Below, piece after piece: positions 23,145 to 34,191 of a stretch of 64,000 nt of DNA. Position numbers and translations under genes: made by a program. This stretch comes from Pseudorasbora parva. Lineage: Eukaryota; Chordata; Actinopteri; Cypriniformes; Gobionidae. How positions within the stretch are numbered: position 1 is the first letter of the stretch; the number at the start of each line of letters is the position of its first letter. Location of the stretch: positions 3,253,353 to 3,317,352 of the forward strand of contig NC_090178.1 of the NCBI RefSeq assembly GCF_024679245.1. Reading direction: 5' to 3'. A model generated the notes under the pieces. The model was not told where the DNA came from and did not search any database. It saw only the letters and a program-made list of their open reading frames with translations.

Positions 23145-23355
23145 CACTCTGAAAAATGTTGTGTGGTTTTAACCCAATGTTGGGTCAAATATGGACTAAC
23201 CCAGCAATTGGGTTGTTTTAACCCAGCGATTGTTGTTTTAATCCTGCGGTTGTGTTAAATATTTGCTTAAGACAACCCAATAGCTGGGTTAAAACGACCC
23301 AATTGCTTTTGATCCAACATTGGGTTGTTTTTTACCCAGAATGTTTAAGAGTGTA
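23145..23355. mobile_element. MITE with AACCCA/TGGGTT repeats
   Basis: Left CACTCTGAAAAATGTTG and right, reversed, CACTCTTAAACATTCTGGG are related inverted ends. Between them are TTTTAACCCAATGTTGGGTC, AACCCAGCAATTGGGTTG and similar words in both orientations, typical of a small palindromic fish MITE. The element is about 210 bp with no coding content. Confidence 0.7.
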
Positions 23356-24050
23356 TAGGCTATATTATGAATTTTTGGTAGCATTTTTGCCCTGAACTCC
23401 ATGAAGTTCAATATTCTATTTCACTATATATAGTGATCATAAGCATTTCTTAATTTCTGATAAGCAATCATTTATGCATGTCAGTTCAGTTGAATGTTTT
23501 CAGTAATTTTTTTGGTCATTTTATTCCTTTTTTATTTTTAAATATTTCTAGGTTTCACTTATTTTTATTTCAGTTTCAGTTTATATTTATCTCCAGATTA
23601 ATCATTTTAGTGCGTCAACTTAAACTTATTTCAGTTTATTGCCAAGGCAACATTTCTAATTGTCATTTAATTTTTCCAACTAATAATTATTTTATTCTAG
23701 CATTTTTTCAATGAACAGAAATGTTTTTAATAGTGTTAGTTAACGATAATAACCCTGATTAAAACATGCAAAGGCCAAGAGATGTCAATTTGACTGTTTT
23801 AATTGCAAATTATATTTAGGCTGTAAATGTGCGTTTTTATAGGAACAATCATGGCTGTAACTAAAATGACAATAAACAACATTATTAATAGAACTTAATT
23901 GAAAACCCATCAAAAACAAGTGCTTTTATTCATTAAATTATAATGTTACAAAAGATTAAATGCAAAAACAAAAATCCATCACAGTTTGCACAAAAATATT
24001 AATCAGCACAACTGTTTAACGTTGATAAAAATAATACAATAAATAATTAA
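23356..24050. other. AT-rich DNA with a repeat fragment
   Basis: About 23575-23760 holds TTTCAGTTTATTGCCAAGGC, AACATTTCTAATTGTCATTT and AAATGTTTTTAATAGTGTTA, words of a dispersed fish repeat; a related piece in reverse lies near 57735-57805. The 78-codon frame here is low-complexity. Otherwise nothing is recognised. Confidence 0.4.
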
Positions 24051-24056
24051 AATCCT

Positions 24057-24225
24057 CATGTGAGAATGATTAGTGAAGGATCATGTGACACTGAAGACTG
24101 GAGTAATGATGATAAATTCAGCTTTGATCACAGGAATAAATTACACTTTACTATAGATTCACATAGAAAACAGTTATTTAAAATGTTATATATATTTACA
24201 ATATTACTGTTTTTACTGTATTTTC
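24057..24225 (+). mobile_element. Interspersed repeat (GAAGGATCATGTGACACTGA type)
   Basis: GTGAAGGATCATGTGACACT, GAAGACTGGAGTAATGATG, TTCAGCTTTGATCACAGGAA and CAATATTACTGTTTTTACTG form, in order, a dispersed repeat very common in cyprinid genomes. The copy is partial. The 95-codon frame across it is incidental. Confidence 0.55.
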
Positions 24226-25830
24226 TACATAAAAAAAGAAGCGCGGGAGGATACGACAAGATTCTCTCTAAAGCATTAAAAATCGCACCAACCCCAAAAT
24301 GGCTTAAGAACATTTTTGAGTATTTCACGTCTTGCCGGTATGGCTGACATGCCTAAACTTCCTGATTTCAAAAGTAAACATCCCATTGTCCCGTTTAAGA
24401 GTCAGAGGAAACAGGAGAGGCTGTATTGTTACACTCGGCTCGTATCTCTAAATAGTCAAATTCACACACTCCCAGACATGCACTTGTGTGCTTTTTTTGT
24501 CAATATAAAACAATTGAGAATGAATAAAGAGGCCAATCATGACTTATTAGTCTATCATAAAATTGCATCTGATACCACCGACTACCTTGTCACATTTGCA
24601 TAGATAAATTCCTATACATAACTAAACAATTGTTGAATTGCATATTACTTCACTTTATTGGTTTTAACAGCCCTCACCATTTTGAGGAGTCCAACAGCCT
24701 CAACCTTTCTAGTGCAAGGAATTATAAGGAAAATATTAGCACAAAACAAACATACCAGGATAAGCAAATTACTACAATATGGGATGCATTAAATTTAATC
24801 TCACTTGCTATTTAGCACTATATGCAAACATCTTTTGAATGCATACATGTAAAAAAAAATGTAATGCCCAAAGCAGAGCCAGTTTGATTTAAGGTGATCT
24901 GCATTAAATAAATAACTTTAGATTTTCTCATTCTATAGATCAAGGTGCATCACAGCAAGAAAATGCATTCACAACCGGTTTAATATTCACAACATTATAA
25001 TTAAATCTCTTTGCTCAATCAAAACACCACAGGTTATGGAGAAATGACATAATTCCATTAGTTTGCTCCTCGCAAAGATGATTTCATCTTATTTGTGTAC
25101 TGTACTAATGTTGACACACTACAGTGCAACCTAATGATGGTGTTGAAAAGCAATTTGTGACCAGTAGGTGGTACACTTCTCACATTATACTGCTGGCAAA
25201 GGCCTCATTTAAAAACTTGCTATTTGATGATAATGAAAATCTTAAACTCTTGTTCCATCATTAAAAATAAAAACCAACATCTGTTGCAAATATATTTGGA
25301 TACATTAGTGTCACCTTTGGGATTTGTACCAAATCGAAATGCTTGACGATTAACGACAGCATCAGACCAGTGAAATGCAGTCCTGGAGCCATTACAGAGA
25401 TAATACATATCAGTCTGCTTATTTACCGCTCTTGACAACTTCCATATTACGCCTGCAGACCTGCTCGGTGACGCTCATGAGCCGAGAGAGAGGAGGAGAG
25501 GAGGAGAGGAGTTACTTTACCTCTAATGTGCTCGGCTGGGATCCGCAGGGAGAGATGACTCCAGACGAGAAAGGAAAGGTAACACATTGCAGAAGAACTT
25601 TAGCGCAAATGCCCTAAAATTAACGGAGCGTAAATTATTTCAATCCTATGAATTGCTGCGGCTGAAATGTCTGTATTAAAGACTTGCCGTTAAGAGCAGT
25701 TGTCTTTTTCTTCACCGTCCCAGTTTGAATCTCTCTGGCCAAATGGACTCATAACACAAAGGTCCTGCTGACTCCTTGACCTCTAATATCTGCTGGAGAT
25801 ACGCAAAATATCAGAATACATTAAGAAAAG
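24226..25830. other. Largely unique non-coding DNA
   Basis: No array or transposon end. Purine-rich GAGAGAGGAGGAGAGGAGG lies near 25484-25510. Frames of 95, 61, 72 and 80 codons show no recognised domain, and none has an obvious splice context. No gene call is made. Confidence 0.45.
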
Positions 25831-25837
25831 TTGAATG

Positions 25838-26716
<879 letters not shown>

Positions 26717-26719
26717 GCT

Positions 26720-27540
26720 ACATTAGCCCAAACACACGCGCTGTGAGTCCTCCACCCACCCTGTAAAACCTCCACACAGCTGAAGTGGAGTAATTTATTA
26801 GTCTTAAGCATCTCATTGACAGTCTAAATGGTTAAAGCGTCCATGTCACCCAGCTGGCAGTCTCCACGGTAATGGCTGCCCAACAGGAGAAGCCAGGTCA
26901 CTTGTGTCTTTACAGTCATCATTAAGCACCATTGATTTAATGAATACATCATTTATGAGTGCTTGGACCTTCATGGCCTGCTGCCTCATTAAGTGCAAAG
27001 CAAACTAATATGAAGAGCCACCTCACCGTCACCTCCAGAGAACGAGCCAATCACACGCCTCTCAAGAGCTGACACATTCTGTCATTATTGCTCATTTTCC
27101 CTGACCACCCACCGAGACCCCAGTGAGGGAGAGAGCGTTTTCTTTCCCGAATATTGGCAGCAATCTGAAAAGTGGAGAAATGATTTAGATACATATATAC
27201 ATAATGTGCATGTGATAATGGTTTTAAATAAAGGACACCTAATAAGAGGCACGAAACTCTCTTAACTGAGATAAAATGACTGTAATACTCACCTGTCTCG
27301 AGGGATAATGATAGGATGAATCTCACAACAGCACGTCTGGGTCATATTTAGGGGTTATCTCGTTTTATGTTTCATGCATTTGTTGATTTTGCAGCATGTT
27401 GGTTTGCATGTGCAGTTATAAAGTACTTTATAAATTACATGAATTCAATGAACAAATTCATATTTCCCCTCAAAATCACAGGGAATAAATAAGGAAATAT
27501 AATAGGCTTCATTTTCTTTTTTTGCTGCAGTCAATTTAAA
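26720..27540. other. Unique non-coding DNA; possible conserved element
   Basis: 26820-27060 is non-repetitive with CATCATTAAGCACCATTGAT, TTTAATGAATACATCATTTA and CTGCCTCATTAAGTG-type homeodomain-like ATTA words. The 91-codon minus frame at 27051-27326 has no recognised domain. No transposon ends are seen. Confidence 0.4.
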
Positions 27541-27559
27541 ATGTTTAATAAATCTGAAT

Positions 27560-28215
27560 GAACGATTTTTAAAAGCTTAGTTGAATGAATGATTAAATAA
27601 CTCCCTTATTAAGACTTCACTTGTTTTATTACTGGATTCTGAACAAATCTCTTGAATGAATGATTCACTTATAAAGACTTCACTAGTGTCATTACTGGGT
27701 GAATCAATGTTTCTGAACAAATCTCTTGAATGAATGATTCACTTATAAAGACTTGACTGGTGTCATTACTGAATGAATCAATGTTTCTGAACAAATCTCT
27801 TGAATGAATGATTCACATATAAATACTTCACTAGTGTCATTACTGGATGAATCAGTGTTTTTGAACTAATCTCTTGAGTGAATGATTCAATGACTCCCTC
27901 ATAAAGACTTCACTAGTTTAATTACTGGATGAATCAGTGTTTTTGAACAAATCTCTTGAATTAATGATTCAATGACTCATTTATAAATACTTCGCTTGTG
28001 TCATTACTGGATGAATCAGTGTTTTTGAACTAATCTCTTGAGTGAATGATTCAATAACTCCCTCATAAAGACTTCACTAGTTTAATTACTGGATGAATCA
28101 GTGTTTTTGAACAAATCTCTTGAGTGAATGATTCAATGACTCATTCATAAATACTTCACTTGTGTCATTACTAAATGAATCAGTGTTTTTGAACAAATTA
28201 ATGAATGATTCAGTG
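27560..28215. repeat. About 85-bp tandem array, roughly 7-8 units
   Basis: Units contain TGAATGATTCACTTATAAAG, ACTTCACTAGTGTCATTACT, GGATGAATCAGTGTTTTTGA and ACAAATCTCTTGAATGAATG. It is the reverse-orientation relative of the array at 21757-23020 but more homogeneous. The last unit runs straight into a transposon 3' portion (28216-28604). Confidence 0.85.
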
Positions 28216-28604
28216 ACATTTTTAACAGTCACCTGTCTCCACCTACTGGCGTAACAATGTAATTGATATAACGGTTATTTGAAGTGCTATGTCACTGAGG
28301 TGATTTCCTCTATTTTGATATCGCTAGCGTAGACGTCAGTGTTTATCTCTGAACTATAAACTCTCAGTACTTTCTGTGATAATCTGAAGCATTATAACAC
28401 AGAAATAATGATCCTGTGTGGTTAAAAAGATGAACTGATCTCTCTGGATCAGCGGCAGCGCCAACACAGATCTGATTGTTCCGGTGTCATTTTGTCACAG
28501 GTTTAATAGACACAGGCGAATCAATTAGGAATGAGATCGCGTGGGTGTTTGAATCGAGATCTTGTTAATCGAGCCATCTTTTAACGATTCATCGTGCAGC
28601 TCTA
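28216..28604 (+). mobile_element. 3' part of a hAT-like MITE adjoining the 85-bp array
   Basis: CTCCACCTACTGGCGTAACA, GTGTCATTTTGTCACAGGTT, TAATAGACACAGGCGAATCA, GAGATCGCGTGGGTGTTTGA and the terminus CGTGCAGCTCTA follow the order of an abundant zebrafish-type repeat. The left end was not found; where it would be expected, the 85-bp array begins. The array therefore appears to be an expansion of this element's interior. Confidence 0.6.
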
Positions 28605-29650
28605 ATTCCATTTATTAATAAAAATGATCTCCGTAAACAATTACTCCAAGTAATGTAGTTCATGAGCATCGCACAAAGAATCAAAACATGATCTGTGTGC
28701 ATCATCCAATCAGGTTTGAGTGCTGGAACTGTGTTTTATAATAGACATTATAAGAGTCATTATAGGTGGAATTCTTCTTCATCTTTGTCTTGGTTGGTTA
28801 TTTATCTTTCTTGCACTTTTGTTGTTGGAGTAACCCGAGCTTGGATTGGGCATGTGTGTGGACATCCTGGAACGAAATCTCCACGCCTTCCCCACACGGC
28901 CTAATCGAGTTTTCGGCTGGGTCTGCCCCCACTCTCCTCTCTGGCTCTGCCAAAACGGCCCACCACCCATCTCGCTTCTCCCTGGAGTTTGAGCTGGTGG
29001 TTGGCCTGAACTAATTCTTCCTCAGTAGGGAAACAATTAACGCCCCTGCTCCCGGCTTTATGGTCAGACAAGCAGCTGCTTTTCCCCGTTTTCCGGGCAC
29101 ATTACTGTCGGAGGAAGAGGAAAGGCCGTGAGCGTGCCGCCAGCTGTTAAAGACGCACTGCTTTCTGCTTATGCCGCACAAGTGCCCACTTACTCAGCTC
29201 TAAACGTAACCTGTCAGAGCAAACCGCCATCGGTGAAAACACGAGGCCTGACTGGATGGTGAGAGATGCGGTAAATAAGGCCTAAGGAAAGATGATAACA
29301 GGCATAAAAAAATCTGATGAGGCTTATGCCATCACTGCAAAGTACATATATCAAGTAGGAAACGAACTGCGTCTGCTGACTGTAGAAATGTGTCCGCCTG
29401 TAGAGATCTTTTACTGTTACTGTGATGTAAAATTACTCAAAGCGTGATTTGGTCATACCAGGCGTCTGACTTTGTCCTTGATGGGTCTCGCTGTCAGCCA
29501 GTTCCCCTGAGGAAGAACTCGCATTAGTAAAAGTATTGCACACTAAAGATGAAATCTTTTGTTTGCTGAACAAAAGATCACGGTCGCCTGCAGGAAGAAT
29601 ACAGCATCTGGAAATGAACACCATTAGAATGCAGGGATATTAAGTTAACA
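28605..29650. other. Unique, GC-richer non-coding DNA; possible conserved element
   Basis: No repeats or transposon ends. 28840-29300 has the most balanced composition in this half of the window. Overlapping frames at 28695-29014 lack any recognised domain. A splice-site or exon call cannot be supported. Confidence 0.4.
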
Positions 29651-30060
29651 CTTTGCTAAGCTCCGCCCCCTCGCTTTCCCCTCCCCCTTATTTTGCAATG
29701 CAGAAGTAAGCTATTTTTTTTGAATGCTCAAGACTTCTGATTCATTAGTCGCTGGAGGTAAATAACTAGAAGAATAGGAGTAACGCTATTTGCGCTGCAA
29801 ACCAGTGTGCCTAAAATTAGGACAACACATTAAAATATAATATGAAAATAAAATAAAAACCACTCGTTTGCAATATTTTTTCACTTTCAAGTTAGATAAA
29901 AATAAGGTGGGGCAGAAAAAATCATACAGGAATCAATTGGAGATTTTTGTAAACTGTTATTTTCATTAGAATTTAGTTCATACACGGGCTCAAATGATAA
30001 AGTGTATATTTGGCATGGCATGTATAAACTTAATTTAAGCCCATGTAAGAATAATATGTA
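29651..30060. other. AT-rich non-coding DNA
   Basis: Contains GCTCCGCCCCCTCGCTTTCC at about 29660, then AT-rich sequence. No element boundary or gene. Confidence 0.4.
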
Positions 30061-30427
30061 ATATATGTGACCCTGGACCACAACATTTTAATAAATATAA
30101 GCTTTCCATTGATGTATGGTTTGTTATGATAGGACAACATTTGTAAATCTGGAATCTGAGTGTGTAAAAAAATCTAAATTTTGAGAAAATCTCCTTTAAA
30201 GTTGTCCAAATGAAGTCCTCAGCAATGCATATTACTACTTATAATACATTTTTGATATATTTACAGTAGTAAATTTACTAAATATCTTCATGGAACATGA
30301 CCTTTACATAATATCCTAATGATTTTTGCCATGAAAGAAAAATCCATAATTTTGACCCATACAATGTATTGTTGGCTATTGCCACAAATATACCCATGAG
30401 ACGCAAGTGCTCCAGGGTCACATATAT
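30061..30427. mobile_element. MITE with ATATATGTGACCCTGGA ends
   Basis: ATATATGTGACCCTGGA at the left and its exact complement (TCCAGGGTCACATATAT) at the right define a 367-bp element. The TGTGACCCTGGACCACA terminus is characteristic of a very abundant zebrafish/carp MITE. The interior is AT-rich with no transposase. The target duplication is obscured by AT flanks. Confidence 0.88.
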
Positions 30428-30431
30428 TGCG

Positions 30432-30545
30432 TTTTTTAGTGTTGGGCAAACAATTAATCGCATCAAAAATAAAAGTTTGTGTTCACATAATTTGTGTGTT
30501 TACTGTGTATAACTGTCATGTATGTGTGTAAATACATAAATACAC
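30432..30545. mobile_element. Fragment of a dispersed repeat
   Basis: AGTGTTGGGCAAACAATTAA, TCGCATCAAAAATAAAAGTT and GTGTTTACTGTGTATAACTG make up a common fish repeat that often ends in TGTA-rich DNA. It is cut on the right by the Tc1 relic. Confidence 0.45.
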
Positions 30546-30555
30546 ATGCTTGAAC

Positions 30556-31150
30556 TTGTTATCAGTAAAAAAGACACCGGTCCACAACCTCAAACTGTCA
30601 GACTCCAAACTCCACCATGGCCAAGACCAAAAAGCTGTCAAAGAACACCAGAAACTAAATGCCAGGGACTCAAATCTTGCAGTGCCAGACGTGTCCCCCT
30701 GCTTAAGCCAGTACATGTCCGGGCCTGTCTGAAGTTTGCTAGAGAGCATTTGGATGATCCAGAAGAGGATTAGGAGAATGTCATATGGTCAGATGAAACC
30801 AAAATATAACTTTTTGGTAAAAACTCAACATGTCATGTTTGTAGGAGGAAGAATGCTAAGTTGCACCGTACCTACTGTGAAGCATGGGGTGGAAACATCA
30901 GGCTTTGGGGCTGTTTTTCTGCAAAGGGACCAGGACGACTGATCCGTGTAAAGAAGAGAATGAATGGGGCCATGTATCGTGAGATTTTGGGTAAAAACCT
31001 CCTTCCATCAGCAAGGGCATTAAAGATGAAATGTGGCTGGGTCTTTCAGCATGACAATGATTCCAAACACACCATCCGGGCAATGAAGGAGTGGCTTCGT
31101 AAGAAGCATTTCAAGGTCCTGGGAATGGCCCAAACTAACAACAGTATGTA
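30556..31150 (+). pseudogene. Broken Tc1-type transposase
   Basis: Frame changes are needed to follow it: KFAREHLDDPEED (frame open to 30771), NVIWSDETK (about 30776-30803), then [38 protein letters not shown] and [20 protein letters not shown] (frame 30861-31151). The SDETK and QHDND regions hold the DDE-type catalytic aspartates of Tc1 elements; the third acidic residue's region is deleted. A TAG stop at 30769-30771 and at least one frameshift inactivate it. The length is well below the roughly 340 residues of an intact Tc1 transposase. Confidence 0.85.
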
Positions 31151-31438
31151 AAAAACTTGTGGCAACTTACAGAAAACGTTTGAACTCTGTCATTGCCAAC
31201 AAAGGGTATATAACAAAGTATTGAGATGAACTTTTATTATTGACCAAATACTTATTTTCCACCATAATTTGCAAATAAATTCTTTGAAAATGACAATGGG
31301 ATTTTCTGGGTTTTGTTTTTCATTCTGTCTCTCATAGTTGAAGCGTACCTGTGATGAAAATTGCAGGCCTCTCTCATCTTTTTAAGTGGGAGAATTTGGA
31401 CAACTGGTGGCTGACTAAATACTTTTGCCCCACTGGAT
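30556..31438 (+). mobile_element. Tc1/mariner-like transposon relic
   Basis: The right end is intact in form: CTGACTAAATACTTTTGCCC then CACTGG. The body contains the transposase pseudogene 30556-31150. The usual 5' inverted repeat and N-terminal DNA-binding part are missing. After about 31125 the reading jumps to the element's 3' region, so an internal deletion removed the conserved DLNPIEN-type motif region. A TA target dinucleotide is plausible on the right (GGATA). Confidence 0.85.
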
Positions 31439-31815
31439 ATGAAAGTGACCATTAAAAAGGGGTAATCAAATATAGGCTAATATTTTTTGTTTTGTTTTTA
31501 TTGTCATTTTTAGTTAAGTGAATTTAAAAAGTAAATTATTCATTTAGTTTTTTTAGATTGCTAACTGCCTTTTTCCACATAATATATTGCATAGCCTACA
31601 TTACATTCAATGAATTTGTTTATAGCCTTCAGTATCGACATTGTTTTTAGGACATCATTGGGCAGGATGTGAAATAAAAGTATTATTAAAATAAATACAG
31701 ATTTTTTTTTTATCCAAATAGAAAATGTGGAAAATACCAGGATACATACAGCGTATTGCCATTCCACCAAAAAATACAGAGATATGGTTTTTTGGCCAAA
31801 TCACCCAGCCATAGT
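31439..31815 (-). mobile_element. AT-rich DNA with a hAT-like fragment
   Basis: Read on the minus strand from 31812: TATGGCTGGGTGATTTGGCC, AAAAAACCATATCTCTGTAT and TTTTTGGTGGAATGGCAATA resembles the start of a fish element whose usual end is GGGCTGGGCGAT. The other end is not evident. The remainder (31439-31560) is AT-rich. Confidence 0.4.
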
Positions 31816-32590
31816 CACAATATTCCTCATTTAAACAATTAATATGTAGAATAACGGGGCGGGGCCTTCTTGAGTTAGTTAGTAGCATAGACATAATATA
31901 CGTAGACGCCCCATAGACTTACGCTGCCTATTGGAGCGGACGTATCAGCGCGACGCCATCTTGGATGGGTCCCCAATGCGCCGCCCCCCGCATTTATTTC
32001 TACTGAGGAAGATGTATTCTCAACTACAATGATCATAACTCCCCGAGTTTTTACCAGATTTTCACACGGTTTGTGAAATGATGTATAAAATGTAAAATAA
32101 CCTAAATTATTGTTCAATCTTACTTGTGAAATGTAATCCCATGCGATCTGGTATCAATATTGCGTTATTGCAACCGTAAGCTGCATAAAATACAGGCATA
32201 ATTGGTCGCTCTCCATTGATTCTGAATGCTAGCGTTGAGTGGAGAGACCCAACCAATATGGCGGGGATGCTGGATCACGCTCCAGCACATCATGGGGCGT
32301 CTACGTATATGATGTCTATGGTTAGTAGTGTGTTGAACCTGGCGGTTATGGTAAGGGGCAGGACATTTCCCAAACATTTGACCAATCACAACACACTGCT
32401 CCAGCCAACCAAGAGCCCAGTTTGCTTTTCAGAAGGAGGAGCTTCATAGAGACAGGAACTAAACTGAGCGTTACTGACAGACAAGGAAGAGAGGAGCCGC
32501 AACAAATGGACAATATGAGGAAATAATCTTCTAGTAGAGCCCAAACACACAATAACATGTTGAAAAAGAGCACTGCAGATCGCCTATAAC
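31816..32590 (-). mobile_element. MITE copy interrupted by a hAT element
   Basis: 31816-31885 and 32321-32590 are one sequence split by 31886-32320. Read in reverse, TAAATGAGGAATATTGTGAC, AGGCCCCGCCCC and CTACTAACTAACTC match 49720-49820. In the forward direction GGTAAGGGGCAGGACATTTC, GACCAATCACAACACACTGC and GGAGCTTCATAGAGACAGGA match the interior of 440-1047. Outer ends are unclear, so limits are approximate. Confidence 0.65.
31886..32320. mobile_element. hAT-type MITE, 435 bp, 8-bp TSD GTTAGTAG
   Basis: Terminal inverted repeats start CATAGACATAATATACGTAG on the left and CATAGACATCATATACGTAG on the right (reversed), continuing through ACGCCCCA: 27 of 28 bases match. Exact GTTAGTAG copies flank it (31878-31885 and 32321-32328). 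The homologous unoccupied site is present at 49750-49757 (CTACTAAC in reverse), where the octamer occurs once. There is no transposase; near-identical ends suggest a fairly recent insertion. Confidence 0.96.
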
Positions 32591-33530
32591 ATGAGTGTTT
32601 AAAATAATTTTTATTTCTAGGTGAACCATTCCCTACATTTCCCTAAAAGGACGAGTTAAGCATCTTTTTGCCATTGGTAATCAGCAGCGGGGCGTGTGAT
32701 GCCCTCATTTAGCTACACATGAGCCCGACCCCACCCTGAGCGCACGACAAGCGGCGTACATTAATTATACTCAACGCTTTCCCGAGGACAACTGTACACA
32801 ACGCCAGGAGATGAGCGAATCATTGGAGATGAGGAGGCGACAGGAAAAAAGAGAGTTTCTATAGAACCAGAGGAAATGGTAACATATGGACGTAGGAGAA
32901 AATCCATAAAGAACGTATAAATAAAGGAGGGGGAGGTGGAAAAGCTCTCTCCTCGCCTGGTCTCAGTGAGATGTTAAAAGAGAGAGCAAGGCCTGTGTCT
33001 GCTCGCGCTCTAATTATTCCAATTATCATGGCACACTATGAAAACGTGATTAATAACACTGAAGATATTGTTGTGGCAATTAGCCATATGGTGGTGGGAC
33101 TCTGCTCTGTCACGAATTCGCCATTAGCATCTACTTATGTTTGTCAGGAGCGTGCATCCATGACAAGTGTGAGTTCTGCTCACCTTGCTCTCCCCGAAGT
33201 GAAAGTCGCGGGAGAAATGTCGATTTCTTCGAGCTCCTCTTCATCCGAGTGAATTTTTCATGCCGCATTCGGTCGGACTGGGGACAAATGTCAGCTACGG
33301 TCTGGAGCGACCCATCAACCATCGTGTTTAGCTGTAGGCTTGAATGTACGCCACAGTTTTTTCTCCACATTGCTGCGGGAACATTGGCTCTACTGCAGGG
33401 ACAACCTCACGCTCTGACCCGCTGGAGTCTTCAAGACGAATATGGAAATACACCAGCTTTCCTGTAATGACTGCAGAGAACAACAACAAGAAAAGAAAGC
33501 AAACATTAGGTTAGCACGGCAGGACTACAC
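32591..33530. other. Unique non-coding DNA; possible conserved element
   Basis: No repeats. 32650-33130 includes TACATTAATTATACTCAACG, CTAATTATTCCAATTATCAT and GGCAATTAGCCATATGG, several ATTA-type words. The frame 33141-33467 (108 codons) has no recognised domain, and its overlapping opposite frame is equally open. No gene is called. Confidence 0.45.
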
Positions 33531-33732
33531 AGTAAAGTCATCTTTACACTTTCAGTAAAATCAAATTGGCTGTACAAGTCATTTCAACTCATTTTTTCAA
33601 ATCTTGTTTTGTTAAACTTTGTATAACTTAAAAAATAAAATAATAATAATAAATAATATAAATATAAATAAAAATATAAATTAAGTAAATTTATAATAGA
33701 AATAAATAAATAGAAATAAAAATATAAATTAA

Positions 33733-33770
<38 letters not shown>

Positions 33771-34190
33771 GGTGTAATGGGACAAAATATTGACATTCAG
33801 TACAGCGTGAGAGAGAAAACTAAATATAAAATAAGTGGTTTACTGAACAAATTGCATCTGTGCTTAAATGAATTCAATTATAACAGTTTCTTAAAGATAA
33901 TGCTGTAAACTATAGGGAGCCCTTACTATAATGTTAAAGGACAGAGCCCAAACTATAAGCATAAATTCAGTTCCTATTTATTTTTAGATTTAATAATCAA
34001 CACTCAAATAACTCATCGTGTGCAAACATGTAAACTTCACATAAGGCAGTTTTTGCATTAACTTCTAAATCTAATTATAAAATTATGTTTTTACTCCAGT
34101 TCGTTGTTGAAATATAATAATTTATACACAGTGGCTGCCATTTATTTAAACACACCTTAATAATCCAGACATCAGTAACAAGTTCAGTAG
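33531..34190. other. AT-rich DNA with (AT)n
   Basis: A 33734-33768 AT run of about 17 units sits in TAAATATAA-type low-complexity DNA. TCATCTTTACACTTTCAGTA and TTGTTTTGTTAAACTTTGTA near the left may be diverged MITE pieces. The frames are low-complexity artefacts. Confidence 0.55.
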
Positions 34191-34191
34191 A

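Noticed and set aside
31460..31485. Single ATATAGGCTAATAT like the 21-bp unit, as a seed copy of the 34-kb array
   Set aside because: Only 14 bases match in AT-rich DNA, which could be chance.
33141..33467. 108-codon plus frame as a possible exon
   Set aside because: An opposite-strand frame overlaps it and no domain is recognisable; kept only as part of a possible conserved region.
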